Shown one piece after another: positions 10,386 to 21,300 of a stretch of 64,000 nt of DNA; position 1 is the stretch's first letter; every line of letters starts with the position of its first letter. The DNA lies in contig NC_089273.1 of the NCBI RefSeq assembly GCF_963678975.1, forward strand, positions 1,001,001-1,065,000. The letters are read 5' to 3'. The translations under genes were made by a program, and so were the position numbers. The notes under the pieces were generated by a model. It saw only the letters and a list, made by a program, of their open reading frames with translations, was not told the origin of the DNA and did not search any database. The stretch comes from Dysidea avara. Its lineage: Eukaryota; Porifera; Demospongiae; Dictyoceratida; Dysideidae.

Positions 10386-12714
10386 GTGAAAAAGATATTC
10401 ACTTCTGGCAGAAAGCATACAAATTGGTAATTTTCGGTTTTAGAACACTTCATCAGAACAAGGTTTCGTGCTTAAAATAGAAATTTTAATGATCTTTAGG
10501 TAAAAAATATCCCACAGTTTGGAATCTGTTCCGTAAGCACTTCATCACTCAGAAACCTTGCAAAAATTTTCCATGATGGCTCACGATCAAATTCGTGAAC
10601 AGTTGAAAGCCATTGTGAGGGGAGATGGTGGAATAATAGGAATTACTGAGAATGAATCAGTCTGCGACACTGAATGACTGTTGGCTCAGATATGGCTAGG
10701 ATAGTAAGTGAGGTCAGCCCAAAACAGGCTGGAAAACCAAAGTGCAGTCATCATGAAACAACGGCAAGTACACAGAACAGATTTGCAAGCAATGTGAAGA
10801 ATGTGGTAGATGTCTTCAGTGAAATGGGAAATCCTTTTACAGAACAAACTCAAATTTATTTGCTGTTGACACAAACATATTCATGGCTAATGAAGTTGTT
10901 CAACATGTTAGGGAAGCTGAAGATTTGGAAAATGTTCAGTACAAGGCTTTTGTTGATGACCACATGATCAACATGATTAAAACAATCCATGACACTATAC
11001 CAAAGAACAATTTAACCCTATTCAAATCAGGGTGAGGAAAGAGATGCAAAAACAAAAATCTCCAGCATGAAGAGTGACCTGGAAATGTTTTTGAGAATGT
11101 ACAGTTCTTGTCAGGCCAGAGAAGGGGAGATGGATGTATTTTTGAGCATGAAATCATGCTTTACCACCATCTCTAGCTGAGAATAGTTCAATGCATCATG
11201 GAAACAAAGTAGATTTGCTGAAATATCTGGAGCCTATCACACAATGTCCAAATTCATCACCTGAAGTAGATTTAAAAATCTTGGATGGAGCACCTCTTGT
11301 TCACACATTGGAGAAGCCAAAGAACACAGCTTCTGCTGTAAAGTCATTCAAGGATTATGCAGACAAAGCGCTCTTGCCCTATATCCTCAAGCAACTTTAG
11401 ATTGTCCAGTGAATGGATGTAGTGTGGGACTCGTACACTGTAGACAGCTTAAAGGAACATACGAAAGAGTGCCACGGTACTGGAAATCATTTGCGTGGAT
11501 CTGAGAGAACACCTCTCTCACACCTGGAGGAGTTTTCCATGTTGATTCCCACAAAACTGAGCTCTTTCAGTTTCTTGCTTCAGCCATTGGATCTGCTGTG
11601 ACACCTGAGACCAAGGAGAAAGTGTTGCATCACAATCAGCACATTAGATGTGTCTGTTCTTCAGTCTTGCACACAAGAAGAAGCTGACCATTGTATTATG
11701 CCTCATTGTGCACATGCTCAACAACATGGTCTGAAGAAGATTATGGTGCATGAAACTGACACAATACTTGCCACTGCCACTTCCAGAGTGTTAGAAGGAT
11801 GTGAAATCTGGTTAGCATTTGGTCACAACAAAAATTTAGATATATAAAATTGCAGCTCATACAATTGCTGCTGAGCTTGGTGATGATTGGTGAAAGCAAG
11901 GGCTTGTTGTTCATGCATGCTTTCTCAGGTTGTGATACAATCTCATCTTTGTGTGTAATAGAAAAGAAAACTGTTTGGGAAGTTTGCAACTCTGTTTGGT
12001 CGCCTTTAACAGACTCCATCCAGTGGCAAATACTGATGTTGATATGAAAGAAATAGAAATATTTGTGGTTGCATTGTACTGCCATACTTCGCAACTTGTC
12101 ACTATAAATGCTGCAAGGAAGTAATTGTTTTCTTATGGAAATAGAAAGCTGGAAAATCATCCTCCTTCCAGAGAAGCTCTATATCAGCATGTGAAATGTG
12201 CATCATTCCAAGCAGGCCATATTTGGGGACAAGTGCTGATAACAAAGCCAACTCTTCCATGTCCTGCGGACTGGGGACAGAGATGGAAAATGGATACCAT
12301 TATGGACTACATTTGCTGAAACTTCAAAAGAATGTAGAGAATTCATTAAGTGTAACTGTAAGAAATGCTGTCTTGGACACTGAAAATGCCACAAGGCCAG
12401 CATGTAAAGTGTACACAGTTGTGTTATTGTAGTGGACAGTGCACTGAACAAGAAAAAAATATAATAAATCTGTATGTAATATACGTACATACTGTATATT
12501 AAGCTCACTATGAATGTATTTTAGAATTTACTAAAACAAAAATACAATGTCTTCGTATTAACTTTAAAATCTTGACCACACCCATTCTGAGCTCAAATTT
12601 AAGCAGAAAGCCTTATTCTGATGACGTGGTTCCTCTAAAATGTGGAACCAGCATGTTCCAAACCCCATAATACCAAATTTTATGCTTTCTACCGGAAGTG
12701 AACATCTTGGTCAC
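10386..12714. mobile_element. Transposon-like element with fossil ORF (2.3 kb)
   Basis: The left end GTGAAAAAGATATTCACTTC and the right end (reverse complement of GTGACCAAGATGTTCACTTC) are inverted repeats. They continue through a GAAAGCATA block and, further in, TCATCAGAA/TTCTGATGA. Between them lies a broken ORF on the plus strand. The similarity of the two ends supports a mobile origin; no clear target duplication was found. Confidence 0.65.
10572..12460 (+). pseudogene. Decayed transposon-associated ORF with Cys-rich C-terminus
   Basis: Translated pieces in all three plus frames line up in order with a protein family I recall as repeated and uncharacterised in cnidarian and other animal genomes. 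They are NVKNVVDVFSEMGNPF near 10800, a piece with KILDGAPLVHTL near 11290, MDVVWDSYTVDSLKE at 11413, TQEEADHCIMPHCAHAQQHG near 11670, FMHAFSGCDTISS near 11910, HVKCASFQAGHIWGQ near 12190, and a CXC-like tail (KCNCKKCCLGH, then KCTQLCYCSGQC) near 12350-12440. The acidic 'EEAD...HG' region followed by an ETDT motif could be a PIN/FEN-like nuclease core, which is inference. Many stops and frameshifts make it a pseudogene. The family match is from memory and was not searched. Confidence 0.6.
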
Positions 12715-12959
12715 TTCACATTACATATCTGCCCCACTAGAAGGTACTTTTTTGGAAAGAAGGTAAAATTCTCACAAATTCTAGACACATTATGGTTGTT
12801 TTGAAGTCCACCAGTTTAATCAGGACTGAGTTTGGATCTGTTAAACAAGATGGCTGCATTGTATCTATAACATTAATGTCCAACTAAAGATACAAGAATT
12901 AATAGTAGTATTAAGGTGGTCCTTCAATACAGGTGGTCACTAATACAAGTTGCACTGTA

Positions 12960-13557
12960 CGTATTTGTATACTTAGACTGTGTACTTGAAATAAGTGGTT
13001 ATTTGAGGTGTACACTGCCATACAGCAATAATAGAGTGCAAAATTGCACTGCACAAGTGCACAGCACCATATTTACACAATTATATTATCTCTTTAGTCC
13101 ATTGTGGTCTCATCACAAAAAAATTGATTAAATGTAGACAATTAACAATGATATTGTTCACAAATAAATTCAAAGAATTTTGAATAGCATTTTTTGGAAA
13201 TATTAATTTTTTTAACTAAGTAGCTTTTGATCTTTAGTACCATAATTTATACATCACTTGAAATTTTAACCAGTAATCTTCAGTTGGTGAAAATTTCATC
13301 TTAAGATATTAACACAGTACAGAATTAGAGTTTGTGATCATAAATCAGAAACGATGTGACGTATGGGGTTAAAAATTTGTTTGGATGATGAGCACCATAG
13401 GTACCACTAATACACTAAGTTTTATCAAAATCTGAGAGGTAACCTTAATTAATTCCTTGTTGGTTTGACATAGATTGACCCTTATTCTTCACCAGGGTGT
13501 GTGTAGCTATATTATAGCCAGGTTCTTATTGGTTTACCTTTTAAGCAAGGCAAGAGA
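12960..13557. other. Non-coding spacer between elements
   Basis: This is AT-rich sequence. It contains the right terminal repeat of the 7401-13481 pair (about 13380-13481). No gene is seen. Confidence 0.4.
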
Positions 13558-13836
13558 TAGGGACCCGCCGATTATGCTCATAATTTTACCTATTATGCTA
13601 TGCTGCACTGCTCAAAAATTCACCTATTATGCTTAAATTAATGCTCAATATTTACCTATTATGCTCGATTAGGCCACTTATTGTTAATTTTATGTTTCAG
13701 ATCCCCCTCCCGCATTGCTTTGCTGCACCGCCTAAATTTAGTCATTATTGTGATGTCATGTCTAATTTTCCATTATTTTTTGTACTTAAAATTTTTTGTA
13801 ATGTTTTCGTGCGAGTTATTCAGTTAGCTAGTATGC

Positions 13837-14394
13837 ATGGCTTCGAATATCGTAAATGTTATTGTGTTCTGCAAGTCGACAAACAGTACTTTGTTGCCTT
13901 GGCAAATTGCCAAAATTCATCCTCCTTCTGCTACTTTTCGTTCCTTTTTCACTGAAGTTATTTCCAAGAAAATGGCGCCACGGCATGATGGAACAGTAGG
14001 AAGCATTGCAGAAGTTTTTATTGGTAAAAGAAAGGACCTGTTAGATTTGGTGGATCCTGATCTACAAATTACTGAGGTTACTCCTACCTTTGGCCAATTT
14101 ATCAAGTACTACATGCACGATCGATCTGCTAGTGAATCTGGTGTGACAACAGTGACGACAACGGTGATTCAGTCGAATGGTCAGTGCAGAAATGCGTTTC
14201 AAATCATGATGGCAGCACAAGCCGAACTCTGCAGTAAACAGTTACCAGATGTTAACCCCAATCCTCGAAATGGAAAAGAAAAACTTAGAAATGACGTTCT
14301 TTCATTCCTTGCAGCCAAAGGATGCAAGTGGAAAAACAGTTCAGAACTGGATTGTCTTACACTTGTGGTGCCTTGTTATCAGACCTTCACTTGA
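13837..14394 (+). CDS. Unrecognised protein encoded by the nested element
   Basis: A 185-codon ORF with ATG, filling most of the nested element. I do not recognise the family. The product is soluble, with no membrane segment. It contains TFRSFFTEVISKKMAPRHDG, a region PTFGQFIKYYMHDRSASESG, and a helical block ending QLPDVNPNPRNGKEKLRND. After about residue 160 a second frame (14322-14591) looks more protein-like, with CGALLSDLHLTG and Cys pairs CYYCSC and CTSCKK that resemble a zinc-binding tail. This suggests a single frameshift near 14310-14330. A Harbinger element often carries a second DNA-binding protein, and this could be such a partner. No DDE motif is visible. Confidence 0.5.
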   Translation: MASNIVNVIVFCKSTNSTLLPWQIAKIHPPSATFRSFFTEVISKKMAPRHDGTVGSIAEVFIGKRKDLLDLVDPDLQITEVTPTFGQFIKYYMHDRSASESGVTTVTTTVIQSNGQCRNAFQIMMAAQAELCSKQLPDVNPNPRNGKEKLRNDVLSFLAAKGCKWKNSSELDCLTLVVPCYQTFT

Positions 14395-14591
14395 CTGGTA
14401 AACTTTCAAATGTACATGTACGAGATTTAAGATGCTATGACTCTATGGAGAAATTGTACTACTCATCAGGATGTAATGATCAAGTCTGCTACTACTGTAG
14501 TTGTACCAACAACTTGCACACCGTAGGAAACTCATATCCCATCTGCACCTCTTGTAAGAAGTCGAAAGACCCTGTATTAAAGCGAACATAA
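14322..14591 (+). pseudogene. Probable frameshifted C-terminal part of the nested-element protein
   Basis: An open frame of 89 codons overlapping the end of the preceding ORF by about 70 bp in another frame, ending in TAA. It contains paired cysteines (CYYCSC, CTSCKKSK), as in a small zinc ribbon. It is read here as the original C-terminus displaced by one frameshift rather than as a separate gene. Confidence 0.4.
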
Positions 14592-15133
14592 CTTTCATTA
14601 ATATAGGTCTATGAATGTGCATTGTACAATTTTATATGTTTTATGTGTGACACAATTATTGTCTTTTAAAGTTTGAAAATACATGGTATAAATAATGAAT
14701 AATGAATAATGAACCTCCCTCCCGCCTTGCCATACAGCAAATTTCCTGATCTGAAACATAAAATTAACAATAAGTGGCCTTATGTTCAATGTTCATGCCT
14801 TAGTTCATATGCTTTGCTACTAGTTTAACACTATATAGAAAGAAAAAAATGAGCGGCTGGAACACAAATAATAAATTCTTGCTGCATGCCTGCATGTAAG
14901 AGACAAGATCGATATACTCTAATAGAACAGTCACTTTGATGATTGTTCTATTAGAGTTACTGACTGCTCTATTAGAGTATATCGATCTTATTTTGCAATT
15001 GTCATTTTTCCAGCAAGAGTTTACACTATCGTACAAATATTTAACCTGTTATGCTGGCATTATGCTCAATGCTTTTAGGTACCTATTATGCTCAAAATTA
15101 TGCTAGCATAATCGGCGGGTCCCTAGCAAGAGA

Positions 15134-15829
15134 GGTGGCCACGGGTAGCTAGTATGTAATGGTGTAGCATGGTGGTAGAACTGTGTAGGTTTGGTCCTAG
15201 ATCCTCTGAAATGTATGTTGCACTCATTTTAGGGACCTTTTGTCTAAGTTTTATTTTCATTGCATGACTGTCATACAAATAGTAACACCTTTAAAGTTAC
15301 CCGGGATATTACCAACAATTGCATAGCTAAACAAATCTTGCTCATTTAATATCCTGATATTATAAGCACACCAACTGCTTTTTAAGTACTACAGTTTATG
15401 ATTTCTTTGCAATAAAAATAGGCTGGAGTTCTATAATTATATGCCTTAAATGCTAACATATAATAATTATTATATTACCAAACTATGGAGCTTGATTCCA
15501 AGAAAATAGATCAATATTCACTAGTGGAGCAGTCAGTAGAAACTACAAACTGTAATGGAGCACTTAAATACATTGTACACAGCTCCTGATTGATGCTGTC
15601 CAATAGAACAGTCACTTTTTGTAGTGAAGTACTCTAATAGAGCAATCACTAATTAAAATGTTCATAAGAAGTGCTGCTAACCTAGGAGTATTATGCAAGC
15701 ATAATGGGAACATTGAAGAACATAATATTTGAAAATTTTTGGAATTCCTGAAAGCATTTTGCGAATTAGGTAAAATTTCAGTCTAATATGATGTAAACTA
15801 AGGCCTAGCTATGTAAGACTTCATTAGTA
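15134..15829 (-). repeat. Spacer and minus-strand copy of an older repeat
   Basis: From about 15520 to 15800 the reverse complement matches 16311-16480 plus 17765-17900: the same order of a gctttcaggaattcc block, a ttatgttcttca block, a cattatgcttgca block and a ctctattagag block. The rest has no recognised content. Confidence 0.6.
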
Positions 15830-16080
15830 TGTGACCGGGCCTACGAAAACAGGACATGTGGGCACAAACTACACCCCATCACTCTACAGGTGATATCTCA
15901 GTACTGGAAGAGTATATTTGCATTCTGTAACTTGCATCATGGTGCCAATTAAATTCATACTAAAGGCTGAAAATTGTAATGCCATAGCATAATGGTACAG
16001 AGAGTTATGAGTGATGACAGTTTGAAAAAGTAGGCAAAAATCATGTGCCCACATGCCCTATTTTCGCAGAGCCCATCACA
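15830..16080. mobile_element. MITE, TGTGAC-terminal family, copy 5 (251 bp)
   Basis: The ends TGTGACCGGGCCTACGAAAA and CGCAGAGCCCATCACA form an inverted repeat that includes the ATGTGGGCAC block. TA lies on both sides. It has the same length as the copies at 3335 and 48791. Confidence 0.85.
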
Positions 16081-16310
16081 TATCATTATGCAAGTTAGGG
16101 AAACATCACATAAAATTAATTAAATAATTATTAAGAAGTTGAAGCAGAACTTGCATATTAACTATATTACAAAATTACATCCAAAGCAAGCAAAACGCTT
16201 GGTTTGTTGTTTTGAAATATTAAACCCTTCTCTACTACAACTAAGGAGCTGGCTTATGCTGGTAAGACCACAATAATTATTAGAGTAATATGCAGCAGCT
16301 CTTTGGGTTC

Positions 16311-17930
16311 CTGGCAGTTAGGCCTGAGTCAGATATTCTCAAAATTTTGTCCAAAATGCTTTCAGGACTTCAGGAATCCCCAAACTTTTCACTTATTATG
16401 CTCTTCAGTTTATCATTATGCTTGCATTATGTTCCTAGGACCTAGATTATCAACTTTTCTTAGGGACATTTTAAGCAGTGTATGCTACTATTAGTGTATG
16501 CTACTATTAGTGTATGCTACTATTAGTGTATGCTACTATTAGTGTATGCTACTATTAGTGTATGCTACTATTAGTGTATGCTACTATTAGTGTATGCTAC
16601 TATTAGTGTATGCTACTATTAGTGTATGCTCTATTAGTGTATGCTACTATTAGTGTATGCTACTATTAGTGTATGCTACTATTAGTGTATGCTACTATTA
16701 GTGTATGCTACTATTAGTGTATGCTACTATTAGTGTATGCTACTATTAGTGTATGCTACTATTAGTGTATGCTACTATTAGTGTATGCTACTATTAGTGT
16801 ATGCTCTATTAGTGTATGCTACTATTAGTGTATGCTCTATTAGTGTATGCTACTATTAGTGTATGCTACTATTAGTGTATGCTACTATTAGTGTATGCTA
16901 CTATTAGTGTATGCTACTATTAGTGTATGCTACTATTAGTGTATGCTACTATTAGTGTATGCTACTATTAGTGTATGCTACTATTAGTGTATGCTACTAT
17001 TAGTGTATGCTACTATTAGTGTATGCTCTATTGAGTATGCTCTATTAGAGTATGCTCTATTAGTGTATGCCACTATTAGTGTATGCTACTATTAGTCTAT
17101 GCTCTATTGAGTATGCTACTATTAGTGTATGCTACTATTAGTGTATGCTCTATTAGTGTATGCTACTATTAGTGTATGCTACTATTAGTGTATGCTACTA
17201 TTAGTGTATGCTACTATTAGTGTATGCTACTATTAGTGTATGCTACTATTAGTGTATGCTACTATTAGTGTATGCTACTATTAGTGTATGCTACTATTAG
17301 TGTATGCTACTATTAGTGTATGCTACTATTAGTGTATGCTACTATTAGTGTATGCTACTATTAGTGTATGCTACTATTAGTGTATGCTACTATTAGTGTA
17401 TGCTACTATTAGTGTATGCTCTATTAGAGTATGCTACTATTAGTGTATGCTACTATTAGTGTATGCTCTATTAGTGTATGCTACTATTAGTGTATGCTAC
17501 TATTAGTGTATGCTACTATTAGTGTATGCTACTATTAGTGTATGCTACTATTAGTGTATGCTACTATTAGTGTATGCTACTATTAGTGTATGCTACTATT
17601 AGTGTATGCTACTATTAGTGTATGCTACTATTAGTGTATGCTACTATTAGTGTATGCTACTATTAGTGTATGCTACTATTAGTGTATGCTACTATTAGTG
17701 TATGCTACTATTAGTGTATGCTACTATTAGTGTATGCTACTATTAGTGTATGCTACTATTAGTGTATGCTCTATTAGAGTTTTTCACTGCAAAGTGATTG
17801 TTCTATTAGAGAGAATCGATCTAAGGAGCTATGTACAATGCATTTGAATGCTGTATTGTAGTTTTCACCTTTCACTGACTACTTCATTAGGGAGTATCCA
17901 GCTGCAGTAACGTCATGCAGCTCATTTTGT
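16311..17930 (+). repeat. Older repeat copy containing an expanded minisatellite
   Basis: The left part (16311-16480) and right part (17765-17930) together match the copy at about 7946-8328/8763-8915 and, inverted, the copy at 15520-15800. In this copy the junction between the parts has been replaced by the 16-bp tandem array. Confidence 0.6.
16482..17780 (+). repeat. 16-bp minisatellite, about 80 copies
   Basis: The unit is GTGTATGCTACTATTA, almost without sequence change over 1.3 kb. A minority of 15-bp units read GTGTATGCTCTATTA, and a few read CTCTATTAGAGTATG. The last form equals the dispersed CTCTATTAGAG motif found across the window, which points to its origin. Confidence 0.95.
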
Positions 17931-18366
17931 AGCAAACCCCAACAACTAGTGTCACGGATCTCCAACCACCAGCACCTTAGTTAGCTTCCAACAATTAAGA
18001 TTGACAAAGTTATACATAAGTAAGACCATATAGTACATGCATACAAAAGTAGAAATCTCTCTTAATGCATTTATATAGAAGGGCAAGAAATTAAATTTTC
18101 ACTTGAGTAACTTATATAATAGTCCCTTTGCCATGTAAAAATCCTCATATCAACAATCCTTATGACCTGCTACAATACAACTCTGGAATAAATTCTGTGC
18201 AGTGATTAAAGAGGCTGCCTCCTTGGACCTTGGACTCATTTATATTGAACATTATTTTACTTACAGTAGTTATTTAATGTCTCAGGGAATAGCATGGGTA
18301 GCAGTGAAATTTGGGATAAATACCACGAGTGTTGTATTGGAAATTTACCATTTCCAATACAACAAG

Positions 18367-21300
18367 CAGGGCCGCCCACAGGGGGGGGCAACTGGGGCAT
18401 TTTGCCCCGGGCCCCAGCCTGTTAGGGGCCCCACTCAGGGCCCCTAGCTATGCAGTTTAAAACAGTGAATTTATGATTCAGCCGCATACTACATCATTAC
18501 TTTAATTTTTATTAACTTACACCTTAGTGTCCGCCTACCATCATCAATGATCAAAAGAAGTGATTGGTCTTTGTGCAGTCTTACGACATGGAGGAGAATT
18601 CCAAATCCATTATCCATGACTAGTAATCAGGCGTACGTTTTTATTCTCTTTGCGCCTAATGAATACAATTTTAACCGTGCTAATTAGGCGCTTATATGAC
18701 ATCGTGACTGACAGACTGACATTCAACAGAAGCCAGAGACTGTGACTAGTGAAGCCAGAGACTGTGACTACTGAAGCCTTTGTTATAAAAACTGAAGCCC
18801 AGTAAACCAGGAAACCTCTGTTAATGACTTGACACCTTAATCGCAAAAATAATGTTACAGCCATGCTGCTATAATTAGCTATATGTGTGACCAGCTCCTT
18901 TTAAGTAAGTATTAACCATTATAGCTTTATGTGTATAAATATACGTGCAATTTCAGGTGTATGGTACTGATTTTAGTTATTTGAGTATATGTAGCTAACT
19001 AGTGATGTGAGTAAGTAGGAGCCTGGCATTGACTGCCAATGGCATAATAGCTATTAAGGCTTTAGCTATAATGTCAAGTGTGAAACGGACCTACCTCTCT
19101 AGTTCTGAAAAAAGAAAAGCGAAAAAGAAAAGGATTGAAAAGAGAAAAAGGGAAGGCAGACGTTAGAAGAGTGTGGCTGGTTTGCATGTCGATCTAGTCC
19201 AGCAACTCAGCCAACAAAATCTCATTCACTGACAGAAGAGGATATTTCAACTGTGCACATCAGTGGTATGTCAGCTTTGAGCTCCAGTGATGCCTATGTG
19301 ACGGGACAATCAGATAAGTTGGAGGAAAACATGGAACCTACAGCAGATTGTCATAGTGAAAGGTATGATTTAATTATAGCTATACTGTCTAAGGATTTTT
19401 ACTCTCTTTACCTGTAGAGGAAATGATGTAGAAATTAACTCATCTTTGCATACTCAAACTCTGCCTTTAAGCAACGATAATGAAAATACAGGTAGCTGCT
19501 TTTTAGACAACCATGACATCGGTGAATTTGGTCAGCCTTTGCAAGAACTTTGCGCTGAACACGAAACACCTTCATCTTCAGCTGATACCAATCATGCCAT
19601 AACATTGCCTAGTAATGACCCAGCAACTTGGACCCACCTCTCAAATACAATAAGAGAAAGTATTGTCCTGAGTGGTCCACCAGCAAATCCATCCTGTTTC
19701 CCGTGTGATTCCCATGGTAGGAGTTTTCCCTCTAACATATTCGACAAAACATTGCAAAATGGAGAAAAAGCATGTGTTGACTGGCTTGTATGGAGTCATT
19801 TAGCTAGCAAGCTATTTTGTTTTCCCTGTTGTCTCTTTCATGGTGCAGATGATAAACAAGAATCGTCCAAGTTAGCTCTACCAGATGCTGGAATTCAGGA
19901 CAATTGGCGAAAGTTGTATGAACAAGTCAAAAGCCATGAACGAAATATGCTGCATGTTTCCCGCTATTTAAAATGGAAATGCTTAGAGGCAGCTTTGAAG
20001 AAGAAAACAGGAATAGATGCTGCTATGCAAAGGCAAATAGATGAAGAAACAGCTAAATGGAAGGAAATACTAAAATGCATATTGGATGTCATACTTTTCT
20101 TAGCTGAGCGCAACCTTCCATTTAGGGGATCAAGCAACAAAATAGGGGATGCAGACAATGGTCTGTTTCTAGGTATATTAGAGCTGCTGAGTAAACACAA
20201 TAAGGTACTAGAAATGCATCTTAACAATGTAAAGCAACATCAGATATCAGAAAGCCGTATGCAAACACACTACCTTTCATGGAGATCGCAAAATGAATTT
20301 ATTGAAGCATGCAGTACACAGGTCCTAGATGCTCTTCTTGCAGAATCTAAGAATGCTATATATTATAGTGTAATTGTTGATGCAACCCCAGATGTATCAC
20401 ATACAGAGCAAATTACGTTTGTTCTAAGGTATGTGCACAGAAATGAAGAGAATGTTTGGGATGTAAAAGAGCGTTTTCTGATGCTTGAAGACTGTGAAAA
20501 AAAGAAAGGAAAAGATATAGCTGCCTTGCTATGTAGTGTATTGGAGAAAAATGAAATAGATCTTCAAAACTGCAGGGGTCAAGGGTATGATAATGGCTCA
20601 AATATGTCAGGGATATATAAAGGTGTACAAGCACTAATCTTCCAAAAAAATCCCCAAGCGATATATTTGCCTTGTAGTGCACACAGCCTTAATCTTTGTG
20701 GTGTCCATGCAGCTGAGTCCAGTATAGATGTAAAGTGTTTTTTTGGGAACATACAAAAGTTGTACAATTTCTTTAGTGGCAGTGCATCTAGATGGAAAGT
20801 TTTACAGGATAAAACAAGTATATCTTTACACAGATTGTCGGAGACTCGATGGAGTGCTCGAATTGATGCTGTAAAACCCCTGGTAAAAAGGCCCAGGGAG
20901 ATTTTGAGTGCTTTGGAAACATTGAAAGAGGACTTTGACCTACCGGGTGACTTATACAATGAGGTTGTAGCACTGCATAAATGGTTTTTCTCTTTTGAAT
21001 TCGTTGTTTTGGCAACCTTTTGGTTCAAGGTTTTGCAAGCCATTCATAATGTTAGTTGTTTGCTTCAAGGTACTCAACTTACTCTAGATGAAGAGATACG
21101 GCTGTTTGCACTACTTACCAGTGATCTGCATCGTATCCGTGAATCATGGTCAGCTATTCTTGATGAGGCTAGAACTGTGGCATCTAATCTTGGCTTTGAG
21201 GAACAGTTTAAACAGAAAAGAAAGCTTTACCTGGTGAAGACCCCAGAAATGCTCACATTCATGCTAATGAAGAAGACAGGTTTCAGATTGATGTTTTTTA

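Larger units (their letters stand above)
9280..12957. mobile_element. Inverted-repeat pair, pogo/Tigger-like ends
   Basis: The left end (taaaacctgtattagtaac, then a segment ending gaaagaccacctg) matches the reverse complement of the right end (ccttcaatac...gtcactaatacaag, ending tgcactg). Ends of the CAGTGCAACTTGTATTA type are typical of pogo-like elements. No pogo transposase is visible inside. It may be a shell invaded by the element at 10386. Confidence 0.4.
7401..13481. mobile_element. Inverted-repeat pair with GGGTCATTCC termini (possible composite element)
   Basis: The left end GGGTCATTCCATGTCAAATC and the sequence up to about 7500 recur, diverged, as the reverse complement of about 13380-13481. 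The inverted similarity is about 100 bp, including GGATTTTGATGAAACTT. The 6 kb between them hold several other elements (7662, 8329, 9843 and 10386). Either this is one large element later invaded, or it is two solo copies in opposite orientation. Confidence 0.5.
13672..14779. mobile_element. Nested element with TTA duplication and an ORF (1.1 kb)
   Basis: The ends GGCCACTTATTGTTAATTTT and the reverse complement AAAATTAACAATAAGTGGCC form a terminal inverted repeat of about 33 bp. It is flanked by TTA on both sides (13669-13671 and 14780-14782). A 3-bp TWA duplication is the Harbinger/PIF habit. It lies inside the hAT-type element at 13558-15125 and carries the ORFs at 13837-14591. Confidence 0.75.
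13558..15125. mobile_element. hAT-type element with perfect 8-bp target duplication (1.57 kb)
   Basis: It begins TAGGGACCCGCCGATTATGC and ends GCATAATCGGCGGGTCCCTA. It is flanked on both sides by GCAAGAGA (13550-13557 and 15126-15133), a perfect 8-bp duplication. It belongs to the same family as the elements at 8329 and 59616. Another element (13672-14779) is inserted inside it, so the original unit was about 460 bp and non-autonomous. The right half carries three copies of the dispersed CTCTATTAGAG motif. Confidence 0.9.

Noticed and set aside
16482..17780. CRISPR array
   Set aside because: The repeats are contiguous with no unique spacers, and the context is a eukaryotic genome; it is a minisatellite. 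The same holds for 23870-24830 and 59303-59578.
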